This document shows, piece by piece, positions 25,456 through 33,952 of a stretch of DNA of 64,000 nucleotides; positions within the stretch are counted from its first letter, which is position 1, and each line of letters starts with the position of its first letter. Both the position numbers and the translations under genes were made by a program. This stretch comes from Rhizobiales bacterium Ga0077524 (GTDB taxonomy: Bacteria > Pseudomonadota > Alphaproteobacteria > Rhizobiales > Hyphomicrobiaceae). The DNA is taken from contig LNDR01000411.1 in NCBI GenBank assembly GCA_001464755.1, forward strand, positions 1-64,000, in the 5' to 3' direction. The notes beneath the pieces are model-generated. The model did not search any database. It saw nothing but the letters and a program-made list of their open reading frames with translations, and had not been told where the DNA came from.

Positions 25456-26826
25456 ATGGACGCCATTGCAGCTTTCGCGGACCACGTTGCCCGCTCGCGC
25501 TACGAGGATCTCCCGAAGGCGGCAGTGGCGGCCGCCAAGACGTTCATCCTCGATACCTTCGGCGTTGGCCTTGCAGGTAGCAACGGCCCACGCGCGCCGG
25601 AGCTGGCCACCGCGCAGACACTCTCGGGCGAAGGCATGTCCGCACGCGTCTGGGGCAACGGCGCCTATCTGCCCGCGCCGGCAGCGGCCATGTGCAACGC
25701 CTATCAGGCCCACTGCTCCGAGTTCGACTGCGTCCACGAGAAGGCCGTCGTACATGCGATGACCGCTGTTCTGGCCGCATCCATGGCCGGTGCCGAGCGC
25801 CGCGGCGACGTTACGGGAAGCGATCTCATCCTGGCATGCGCTCTGGGCGTGGATGTCGCTGCCGGCTTGGGCGTGGCGGCCGAGACCGGCCTGCGTTTTT
25901 TCCGACCCGCGACCGCGGGCGCGTTCGGCGCAACGGGGGCACTCGGGAAGCTGATGGGCTTCGACGCAGCACGTCAGACACAGGCGTTCTCTCTTGTCTA
26001 CGGCCAAGTGTCAGGCACCATGCAGGCCCATACCGAAGGTTCGCCGCTCCTCGCCCTGCAACTCGGCTTCAATGCACGCAACGCCGTCGTCGCCTGCGAT
26101 CTCGCGGCCGCCGGCTTCGAAGGCCCGGCGAACGTCCTCGAAGGCCCCTTTGGATACTTCCGCCTGATTGAAGCCAAAGGTGATCCCAGCACCGTCGCCA
26201 CAACGCTCGGCAAGATCTGGCGAGTCACCGAGTTGGCACACAAACCGTGGCCCTCCGGCCGCGCGACGCACGGTGTGATGGAAGCGTGCCTTGCGATCCG
26301 CGCGAAGGTGGGCCTCACAACCGACCAAATCGCGCACGTCACAGCCTGGGTCCCGCCACTGGTCAATCACTTGGTCGGCCGTCCGTGGAAGCCGGAGATG
26401 GATATCAACTATGCGCGCCTGTGTACGCGCTTCACCGCTGCCCGCATCCTATTGAACGGCACGCTTCGCCTCAGCGATTTCACCCCTGCGATCTACCGCG
26501 AGCCGACAACCGCCGCACTCGCCCAGCGCATCGCAATCGAGGTTCGCGACGCGGGCGATCCGAACGCCTTGACCCCGGTCGAAGTCGAGATTGTGACGAC
26601 CGATGGCCAGCGACACAGCGCATCCCTCGACACCGTCCTCGGCAATCCCGCAAAGCCACTCTCGCGCGAGGCACATCTCGCGAAGTTCCGGGGCAATGCG
26701 GCGGCCGCCTACCGGCCTCTTGCGCCGAGCCTGATGGACCGGTTGATCGAGACGGTCGATCGGCTCGAGAGCTTGCCCGACGTCCGCATCCTGGCCGATC
26801 TGTTGGCACCATTACCGTCGGACTAG
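25456..26826 (+). CDS. MmgE/PrpD family protein
   Basis: A full-length 456-residue member of the family of 2-methylcitrate dehydratase (PrpD), cis-aconitate decarboxylase and uncharacterised relatives. Typical segments are FILDTFGVGLAGS, the histidine-bearing AYQAHCSEFDCVHEKAVVHA, the FFRPATAGAFGATGALGKLMG motif and KPWPSGRATHG. ATG 25456 follows GCGGAGC. Co-transcribed with the dioxygenase gene, it probably acts on the same pathway, but PrpD itself is usually beside prpB/prpC, which are absent here. Confidence 0.92.
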   Translation: MDAIAAFADHVARSRYEDLPKAAVAAAKTFILDTFGVGLAGSNGPRAPELATAQTLSGEGMSARVWGNGAYLPAPAAAMCNAYQAHCSEFDCVHEKAVVHAMTAVLAASMAGAERRGDVTGSDLILACALGVDVAAGLGVAAETGLRFFRPATAGAFGATGALGKLMGFDAARQTQAFSLVYGQVSGTMQAHTEGSPLLALQLGFNARNAVVACDLAAAGFEGPANVLEGPFGYFRLIEAKGDPSTVATTLGKIWRVTELAHKPWPSGRATHGVMEACLAIRAKVGLTTDQIAHVTAWVPPLVNHLVGRPWKPEMDINYARLCTRFTAARILLNGTLRLSDFTPAIYREPTTAALAQRIAIEVRDAGDPNALTPVEVEIVTTDGQRHSASLDTVLGNPAKPLSREAHLAKFRGNAAAAYRPLAPSLMDRLIETVDRLESLPDVRILADLLAPLPSD

Positions 26827-26827
26827 G

Positions 26828-28219
26828 TCATCCAAAGGCGCCGCGTACGAGCCCGGGCAAACGGGCGCCGAGCGTGATCGCCCGGGTAATGAACAGCACC
26901 AAGTACGACGCCCAAAGGCCATGGTTCCCGAACGCCTCACCGAGGACCCAGAACGCGACGAAGAACACGCCGATCGAGACGATCATCATATTGCGCATGT
27001 CGCGCGTGCGCGTCGCACCGGTGAAGATGCCATCGAGCTGGAAGCACCAGACGCCTGCGAGCGGCCCCAGGGCAACCCAAACGAGATAGGCGAGCGCCAC
27101 CGCCTGCACCTCGGGGCTCTTGGCGCTGATCGCGATGATATGGGGCCCTGCCAGCCAGATCACAAAGCTGAGCAGCACCGCGAAAATCCCCGCCCATAGA
27201 GTCGATATCGCGACGGCGCGATCAAACCCGGCCCGGTCGCGTGCCCCCACGCTGCGGCCGACCAACGCTTCCGCCGCGAATGCGAAGCCGTCGAGCAGAT
27301 AGATCGAGATCGCCATGATGCTGAACAGGAGTGCGTTGGCAGCCAGCGTCACATCTCCAGCCTTGGCTCCCTCCGACGTGAACACCACGAGCGCCGCATA
27401 GCCCGTGAGCGACCGCACCACGAGATCGCCGTTGATCACGAGCGATCGCTTGAGCTTGCCGGCGTCGAGCGCGTCCGGGAGAGGTGCGCGGGCCCCCATC
27501 CCGCTCGCGATCCGCATTGCGACGGCGAGCCCAGTCAGCGCCGCGATGTTCTCCGCAACGAGCGCGCCCCATGCAACGCCAGCAACTCCGCCGCCGAGCA
27601 CGAGCCCGAATAGCAGCGCGAGACCGATGTTCAAGAGATTGAGGAAGAGTTGCAGCACGAAAGCGACACCCGCCCGTCCTAGTCCGATCAACCAGCCGAG
27701 CAGCGCGAAGTTGACGAGGCCCGCCGGTGCCGCCCAGATCCGGATATCGAAATAGATGGTCGCCGCCGCCAGCACTTCCGCCGAGCCACCTGTAAGCCAG
27801 AATGCGCCTGCCCGTACGGGCACCTGCAGCATGACGAGCGCGGCGCCGCAGACCAGCGCCACCATCAGCGCCCGCAGCAGATGGCCGGCGATCTCGCGCT
27901 TCTCGCCGGCGCCGAACGCCTGCGCGGTAAGCCCTGTCGTCCCCATGCGCAGGAACGAAAACGTCCAGTAGAGCATGTTGAAGATGACAGAACCGATCGC
28001 CACCCCGCCCATCAGATGCGGCACGCCGAGTTGCCCGACAACGGCCGTATCGACGAAGCCGATCAGGGGCACCGTGGCATTGGAGAGTGTAATCGGCAGC
28101 GCAATGGCCAACACCTCGGCATGGCCGATCCGTCCCGACACCGAGGACGGTTGCCGGTCGGCGGCCTCGGGTGCTGGCAGTCCGCCCCCGGACTTCGCTG
28201 CGGCAGACCCGTCGTTCAT
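26828..28219 (-). CDS. MATE family efflux transporter
   Basis: The true start is ATG 28219, overlapping the stop of the DUF6460 gene as TGATG, so translation is coupled; the track ORF extends wrongly upstream. The 463-residue product has about twelve membrane segments in two related halves, with the DinF-like subgroup opening ALPITLSNATVPLIGFVDTAVVGQLG. It would export drugs or metabolites in exchange for sodium or protons. The C-terminus nearly abuts the convergent MmgE/PrpD gene. Confidence 0.93.
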   Translation of the reverse strand: MNDGSAAAKSGGGLPAPEAADRQPSSVSGRIGHAEVLAIALPITLSNATVPLIGFVDTAVVGQLGVPHLMGGVAIGSVIFNMLYWTFSFLRMGTTGLTAQAFGAGEKREIAGHLLRALMVALVCGAALVMLQVPVRAGAFWLTGGSAEVLAAATIYFDIRIWAAPAGLVNFALLGWLIGLGRAGVAFVLQLFLNLLNIGLALLFGLVLGGGVAGVAWGALVAENIAALTGLAVAMRIASGMGARAPLPDALDAGKLKRSLVINGDLVVRSLTGYAALVVFTSEGAKAGDVTLAANALLFSIMAISIYLLDGFAFAAEALVGRSVGARDRAGFDRAVAISTLWAGIFAVLLSFVIWLAGPHIIAISAKSPEVQAVALAYLVWVALGPLAGVWCFQLDGIFTGATRTRDMRNMMIVSIGVFFVAFWVLGEAFGNHGLWASYLVLFITRAITLGARLPGLVRGAFG

Positions 28220-28500
28220 CAGTCGCGACGCTCGCTGCGCCCGCCTAGGAAACCAAGCAGGCGCGCGATGAGCCAGATCGGCACCACGACCACCGCACCC
28301 AGGACAAGGTAGGCAAAGATGCTCTCGAACACGCCGAATCCGAGCATCGAGATGCGATGAATGAGCATCTGCACGTGATAGAGAAGGGTCTCGGGCCTGA
28401 TTTCGAGTGCCGACATGACGATGCCGACGATGATCGAGAGGACGACAAGACGCACGATCACGCCGATCGGATTGCCGCCGAGAAACCTGTTCCTGTCCAC
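28219..28500 (-). CDS. DUF6460-like small membrane protein
   Basis: GTG 28500 with GGGAG upstream gives 93 residues; the TTG 17 codons earlier is less likely. The sequence opens RNRFLGGNPIGVIVRLVVLSIIVGIVMSALEI, then has a second membrane helix (YLVLGAVVVVPIWLIARLLGFLGG) and a charged tail. This matches the DUF6460 pattern I associate with Hyphomicrobiales. Function unknown; the TGATG overlap ties its translation to the MATE transporter. Confidence 0.78.
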   Translation of the reverse strand: MDRNRFLGGNPIGVIVRLVVLSIIVGIVMSALEIRPETLLYHVQMLIHRISMLGFGVFESIFAYLVLGAVVVVPIWLIARLLGFLGGRSERRD

Positions 28501-28641
28501 GCGCCGCTCCCAGGTCGTACTCGGCTCGCGGGGCAGCCATTGCCGCCGCAAGCATCAATCCCCAATCAACGGTCCCGATAGCACGAACGGCAGACGATCG
28601 CGACAGCCTCTCCCCGACGCCCCCCTCGAGAGACGGTCCGC

Positions 28642-31242
28642 ATGGCGACACGACCGTTGAGACCGTCTTCCGGCGCGAGACGCCGCGATGTCGCCCGTTC
28701 GCAGTCCTCGCGACCTTTACCGACGGCTCTCCCCTCACCAATCGCCAACTGGTTCGCCGCAAAGGGTTGGACGCCGCGGCCGCACCAGCTCGCCCTGCTG
28801 AGCCAGGCCCGAGCCCGTCGCTCGACGCTTCTGATCGCCCCGACCGGCGCCGGCAAGACGCTCGCCGGCTTCCTGCCGAGCCTTGTCGCCGCCACCGAGC
28901 CGCAGCGCGGCGAAGGCAAAGGCGCAGGCCTCAAAACCCTTTACATCTCCCCCCTGAAGGCTCTGGCTGTCGATGTTGCGCGCAACCTGACTGGACCGAT
29001 TGCCGAGATGGAACTCGGCCTCAAGGTCGAGACTCGCACAGGGGACACGCCCCAATCGCGCCGCACCCGCCAACGCACGCGTCCGCCCGAAATACTGCTG
29101 ACGACCCCCGAGCAGGTCGCCTTGTTGATCTCCGGCGAGGATGCCGCCTACCTGTTCGCCGACCTCGAGACAGTGATCCTCGACGAGTTGCACGCTCTGG
29201 TCCCGTCAAAGCGCGGCGATCTCCTCGCCCTGGGCCTCGCCCGGTTGCGCGCCCTGGCCCCGGGCCTCGTGCTGACCGGCCTTTCCGCGACCGTCGCCCG
29301 ACCGACCGAGCTCCGCGCCTGGCTCGAGCCGCAGACAACCGCCGAATTGTCGATACGCCTCGCCGACGTCATCGCGTTGTCGGGCGGCGCCAAGCCCGAC
29401 GTGACCATCCTCGAGACCGAGGCCCCCCTGCCCTGGGCGAGCCACACGGCCCGCTATGCCGTCCCGGACGTGCTCGCCGCCATCGCCCGGCATCGCCTCG
29501 CCATCGTCTTCGTCAACACGCGGCTGCAGGCCGAACTGATGTTCCACGAGCTCTGGAAAGCCAACGAGGCAACCCTCCCGATCGCACTCCACCACGGCTC
29601 ACTCGACGTCGCCCAGCGCCGCAAGGTCGAGGCGGCCATGGCCGCCGGCAAGCTGAGGGCCGTCGTCGCCACCTCCACGCTCGATCTCGGCATCGACTGG
29701 GGTGACGTCGACCTCGTCATCCACATCGGCGCACCCAAAGGCGCAAGCCGCCTCATTCAACGGATCGGACGCGCCAATCACCGCCTCGATGAGCCGTCGA
29801 AGGCTCTACTGGTCCCCGCAAACCGCTTCGAGGTGCTGGAGTGCCGTGCCGCCCTGGAGGCGGCCGAGGCCGGCGCCCAGGACGCCGTCATCAACCGTCG
29901 GGGAGGGCTTGACGTCCTCGCCCAGCATATCCTCGGCGTCGCCTGCGCCGGACCATTCGATACCGGAACGCTGCACACCGAGGTGGCCACTGCCCTACCC
30001 TACGCCGATCTCACTCGCACCGACTTCGATCGCGTTGTCGATTTGGCGGCCACCGGCGGCTATGCGCTACGCGCCTATGACCGCTTCGCGCGCCTCAAAC
30101 CGACTGACGACGGGCGCTTGCGCATCGCCCACCCGCGCGTCGCCCAGCAGTACCGCCTCAACGTCGGCACCATCGTCGAAAGCCCGATGGTCAAGGTACG
30201 CCTCGTCGGCCGCCGTGGCGCGTCGGGACGTCCCGGTCCGAAACCCCTCGTCGGCGGTCGTTTGGTCGGCGAGATCGACGAGGGGTTCGCCGGCGAACTC
30301 AAGCCCGGCGACGCCTTCGTGCTCGGCGGCGAGACGCTGCGCCTCGAGGGCTTCCGGGACAACGAGATATTCGTTTCCCGCGCCACCGCCAAGGATCCCA
30401 TAGTGCCGAGCTACCCCGGCGGTCGCTTTCCCTTGTCGACCCATCTCGCCAAGCGCGTTCGGGAGATGCTCGCCGAGCCGACCCGCTGGCAGAGCCTGCC
30501 GACGCCCGTCGCCGAATGGCTCCGCCTCCAGGAACAGCATTCCGCGCTCCCCGGCCCGAACGAGGTCCTGATCGAGACCTTCTTTCACGGCGGGCAACAT
30601 CACATGGTCGCCTATCCGTTCGAGGGCCGCCTCGCCCATCAGACACTCGGCATGCTCCTCACCCGCCGTCTCGAGCGTGCGGGCGCAAAGCCGTTGGGTT
30701 TTCTCGCCAATGATTACGCAATGGCGATCTGGGGGCTCGGCGACCTGTCAGCAATGATCGCGGAAGGCGCTTTGGATCTTGGCCGCCTGCTCGACGAGGA
30801 CATGCTGGGCGACGATCTCGACGCCTGGCTCGCGGAGACGAGCCTGATGCGCCGCACATTCCGTCATTGCGCCATGATTGCGGGGTTGATCGAGCGCCGC
30901 CATCCGGGCAAGGAGAAGAACGGCCGGCAACTGACAGTGTCTGCCAGTCTCGTCTACGATGTGCTGCGCCGCCATGACCCCGGGCACGTCCTGCTCGAGG
31001 CAGCCTACACCGATGCAGCGACGGGGCTCCTGGACATCGCACGCCTCGGCGAGTTCCTCAGGCGCATCAAGGGACGCGTGCGCCACATTGCACTGCAGCG
31101 CGCATCCCCCTTGGCCGTGCCGATCTTGCTTGAGCTGGGACGCGAAATAGTCGGCGGCGACGCCCGCGAATCGGCTTTGCGCGAGGCGGCGGAGGAGATG
31201 CTTCGTGCGGCCGGCCTTGCAGACGGGGCGCCGCAACCATAG
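28642..31242 (+). CDS. Lhr-like, ligase-associated DNA damage response DEXH-box helicase
   Basis: An 866-residue superfamily 2 helicase: Walker A APTGAGKT near residue 70, Walker B ILDELHAL, motif III LTGLSATVARP, motif V VATSTLDLGIDW and motif VI QRIGRANHR. The Lhr-type C-terminal half follows. The gene is 20 bases upstream of PdeM, the classic pair of the ligase-associated DNA repair group, which usually also has an exonuclease and an ATP-dependent ligase. Neither is in the window. It is probably a 3'-5' DNA helicase in repair. Confidence 0.93.
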   Translation: MATRPLRPSSGARRRDVARSQSSRPLPTALPSPIANWFAAKGWTPRPHQLALLSQARARRSTLLIAPTGAGKTLAGFLPSLVAATEPQRGEGKGAGLKTLYISPLKALAVDVARNLTGPIAEMELGLKVETRTGDTPQSRRTRQRTRPPEILLTTPEQVALLISGEDAAYLFADLETVILDELHALVPSKRGDLLALGLARLRALAPGLVLTGLSATVARPTELRAWLEPQTTAELSIRLADVIALSGGAKPDVTILETEAPLPWASHTARYAVPDVLAAIARHRLAIVFVNTRLQAELMFHELWKANEATLPIALHHGSLDVAQRRKVEAAMAAGKLRAVVATSTLDLGIDWGDVDLVIHIGAPKGASRLIQRIGRANHRLDEPSKALLVPANRFEVLECRAALEAAEAGAQDAVINRRGGLDVLAQHILGVACAGPFDTGTLHTEVATALPYADLTRTDFDRVVDLAATGGYALRAYDRFARLKPTDDGRLRIAHPRVAQQYRLNVGTIVESPMVKVRLVGRRGASGRPGPKPLVGGRLVGEIDEGFAGELKPGDAFVLGGETLRLEGFRDNEIFVSRATAKDPIVPSYPGGRFPLSTHLAKRVREMLAEPTRWQSLPTPVAEWLRLQEQHSALPGPNEVLIETFFHGGQHHMVAYPFEGRLAHQTLGMLLTRRLERAGAKPLGFLANDYAMAIWGLGDLSAMIAEGALDLGRLLDEDMLGDDLDAWLAETSLMRRTFRHCAMIAGLIERRHPGKEKNGRQLTVSASLVYDVLRRHDPGHVLLEAAYTDAATGLLDIARLGEFLRRIKGRVRHIALQRASPLAVPILLELGREIVGGDARESALREAAEEMLRAAGLADGAPQP

Positions 31243-31262
31243 GGACGTTTGGGGGGGATCAG

Positions 31263-31988
31263 ATGACAGCATTCGTCGGGGCATCACGCGCTCCGGCCGG
31301 ATCGTTCGAGTCCAGAGCGATGCAAGTCGGCGGGATCGAGGTCGTAGTCGATTGTTCACGCGCGCTCTATGTGCCTGGAGAACGCACGCTCGTGGTCGCC
31401 GATTTGCACCTCGAGAAGGGATCGGCCTTCGCCGTACGCGGCATCATGCTCCCCCCCTACGACACTCGCGAGACACTGCACCGACTCGCGGCCGTGCTGG
31501 TCCGCTATGGGCCGCATCACGTCGTGGCGCTCGGCGACAGCCTGCACGACCGCTCCGCGGAAAGCCGCCTCCCAGCCGCCGAACGATCCGAACTCTCGCG
31601 CATGCAGGCGGGCCGCGCCTGGACTTGGATCACCGGCAATCATGACCCGGAGATCTCCGCAGGGCTGGGTGGAGGTGTCGCGCAGAGCCTGAACCTTGGC
31701 AAAGTCGTCCTCCGCCACGAGCCGTCAACTGGCGAAACCTCTGGCGAGATCGCCGGCCACCTTCATCCCACGGCACGTGTCGTCTTGAGCGGCGCGGGGA
31801 TGCGGCGCCCTTGCTTTATCGGCAACGCCAATCGCCTCGTGCTCCCGGCGTTCGGCGCATTCACAGGCGGCCTGAACGTTTTGGATCAGGCATTCGCTGC
31901 GCTGTTCGCCGACGGCCGCTTCGACGTGCACGTGCTCGGCCAGAACGGCGTCTACCCAGTGGCCCGCGCGAACCTGGCGCCGGAGTGA
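31263..31988 (+). CDS. pdeM: Ligase-associated DNA damage response endonuclease PdeM
   Basis: A 241-residue calcineurin-like metallophosphoesterase with ordered metal motifs VADLHLEKG, ALGDSLHD, TGNHDPE and AGHLHPTA. The GLNVLDQAFAALF segment is typical of PdeM. It follows the Lhr-like helicase on the same strand after 20 bases, with a G-rich leader before ATG 31263. The ATG at 31321 is an alternative start at the domain boundary. It should act as a nuclease or phosphoesterase in the repair complex. Confidence 0.92.
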   Translation: MTAFVGASRAPAGSFESRAMQVGGIEVVVDCSRALYVPGERTLVVADLHLEKGSAFAVRGIMLPPYDTRETLHRLAAVLVRYGPHHVVALGDSLHDRSAESRLPAAERSELSRMQAGRAWTWITGNHDPEISAGLGGGVAQSLNLGKVVLRHEPSTGETSGEIAGHLHPTARVVLSGAGMRRPCFIGNANRLVLPAFGAFTGGLNVLDQAFAALFADGRFDVHVLGQNGVYPVARANLAPE

Positions 31989-32000
31989 CGTCACGCCCCC

Positions 32001-32765
32001 TCATCGCCGGGCGACGTCCGCATGATCGAGGGCCAACAGGTTCCGGCGTGCCGCTTCGTAGGTCGAATCTGCGGCGAGCGCACCTCTGAAATCGGCGGCC
32101 GCAAGCTCGATGTGTCCGTCCTCAATGTGCAATTCACCGCGGCTGTTCAACGCGGCGGCATAGCCGGGCCGCAGCGAGATTGCAGCGCTGAAATCCCTGA
32201 TCGCACGAGCCCGATCACCATTTCTCCGCCAAGCGACGCCGCGGTTGTTGAGAAGGAACGCGACAGTCGGATCAATCTCGATGGCCTTCGAGAAATCGAC
32301 CACTGCTGCATCGTAGAGACCAGCCTTCAAGTTGGCGAGGCCGCGGTTGTTGTACGCGGCCCATCGATCCGGTTCGAGCCTGATCACCGTGTCGAAATCG
32401 GCGATTGCCGCCTCGAGATTTCCAATCTCGAGATAGGTGGCGCCACGATTATACCGTGCATTGACGTAGTGAGGATCGAGCGCGAGCGCCCGACTATAAT
32501 CCTCGATGGCCTCGACAGAGCGTCCCAATGCTCCATAGGCATTGGCGCGATTGTTCAACGCCAATACCTGTTGCTCATCTGTCGCCCATCTGGACCGGAT
32601 GATCTCTGAGCAACCGGTCACAGAGACTTCGAGATCTGAGCGGCTCGCGCAGTCGACGAGCGGATCCGCCGAAGCAGACGGATGACCGAGGAAAAAAGGC
32701 GCGCCGACCGCTACCCACATGATCCGGAAGGTAACCGCCCGACGCCGCACCCTGGATAAGGACAT
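32001..32765 (-). CDS. Secreted TPR-repeat protein
   Basis: ATG 32765 (TGAGG upstream) starts a protein with an N-terminal signal segment (VAVGAPFFLGHPSASA); the track start 54 codons upstream adds sequence that does not look like protein. The mature part has about five TPR units (LNNRANAYGALGRSVEAIEDYSRALALDP, ARYNRGATYLEIGNLEAAIADFD and so on). It is 254 residues, probably periplasmic, and likely a protein-interaction adaptor. A cysteine pair lies just after the signal. The gene is 150 bases beyond the broken TIGR02186 gene. Confidence 0.82.
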   Translation of the reverse strand: MSLSRVRRRAVTFRIMWVAVGAPFFLGHPSASADPLVDCASRSDLEVSVTGCSEIIRSRWATDEQQVLALNNRANAYGALGRSVEAIEDYSRALALDPHYVNARYNRGATYLEIGNLEAAIADFDTVIRLEPDRWAAYNNRGLANLKAGLYDAAVVDFSKAIEIDPTVAFLLNNRGVAWRRNGDRARAIRDFSAAISLRPGYAAALNSRGELHIEDGHIELAAADFRGALAADSTYEAARRNLLALDHADVARR

Positions 32766-32913
32766 ACCGGCCTCATACAAGAGAAAACGAAAGTGACATG
32801 GAGCAATATCAAAAGCGGATTTTCTTATGACAGATGGAAATCCATCATAGGAATTGATAACATAACGCTCTAGAACTTGGAAAGGAATTCGCCTGGCGTC
32901 GGCAAGCAGACTG

Positions 32914-33773
32914 CTATCGACCGACACCGCGAAATGCGACGGCGGCCAGCAAGCCCGCGCTCATCGCGATAACGATGATGCTGAAGCCATAGATCAGCGG
33001 ACGTCGGAAGGCGAGGCCGTAAGTCAGCTCCTCGAACCCCTGTCGATGCAGCTCCAGACGCGCATTGTACTGGCTCAGCAGCTCACCGTTACGAAACAGG
33101 AAAACACGCGTCTCGAAAGGGCCGACCACGACATTCGCCGGCACATCGATCGAGGCCCGGAACAGGCTGCGTCCGATGAACGCCACCGCATACTCGTTGA
33201 TCGTGTAGAGCCGATCCTTGTTCTTCAGACCCACGATCGCCTGACGAAAGGCCCTGACTTCGGTGGCGTTACGCTTTTCCGCGCTTTTGGCGAGTTCCAT
33301 CGGCACATACTCGAAGCCGACGCCCGTCGATTTCAGCACCTCCGGCGAGGCGACCTCGTCGAGTGGTCGCGTGGAAGCGATTGCGTAGTAGCTCGGGACG
33401 CTGTCGAATCAGTCAACCGCGTCGGCGTCCCTACGACCACAATCACGACGTCGTAGAGACCGGCCTCGGCGCTTGACTGGCGGCTGTAGTCGACCGCGCC
33501 GAAGACGACGATCTCAGTGCCGGCGAAATTGGACGTGACGGGAACATTCCGGGTCGAGACGTCGGCTTGCACCGATTCGCGCGGCAGCTCTGCCGCTGCT
33601 CCCTCACTTGTCGGCGACGATGGCTCGATCCGCTGGGGCACCGGTACCGGTATCGGCGTGATCCGCTGGCGCCTCTGAGCGTCGGCGGCGCTGCCAGCTG
33701 CCAGCGCGATCCCTGCAACGAAGATCGACGCGAGCCTGGTCGCGCACTTCGTCCAGTTCCGCTTCTCTCGCAT
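32914..33773 (-). pseudogene. TIGR02186-family membrane protein, disrupted by deletion and frameshift
   Basis: The N-terminal frame (start ATG 33773, GGAAG upstream) has a signal peptide and FAGTEIVVFGAVD, and runs to VVVGTPTRLT. The C-terminal frame gives DSVPSYYAIASTRPL, then ELAKSAEKR, LFRASIDVPANV and a final membrane helix (PLIYGFSIIVIAMSAGLL). Between them, near 33402, the frame changes and the conserved RRK-x-R-x-x-G-x-W segment is missing, so about 14 codons plus one base seem lost. TIGR02186 proteins usually sit beside a TauE-type exporter gene; none is present here. Function of the intact family is unknown. Confidence 0.78.
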
Positions 33774-33952
33774 GCCAGCTTCCGCCCCGCATGATCGCCG
33801 CGCGATCACCGGCAAAGGACACACAAAGCGCGGCGTTTGGCAAGCCTCACCGGCCGTCGCAACGGCAAATTGTCAGATGGCTGCCACGTCGCCGCAGAGA
33901 CGCTCGTGGCGGAGCACACTGGCCCCGCCTCGACTTCTTCCTTGCCGTTGGC

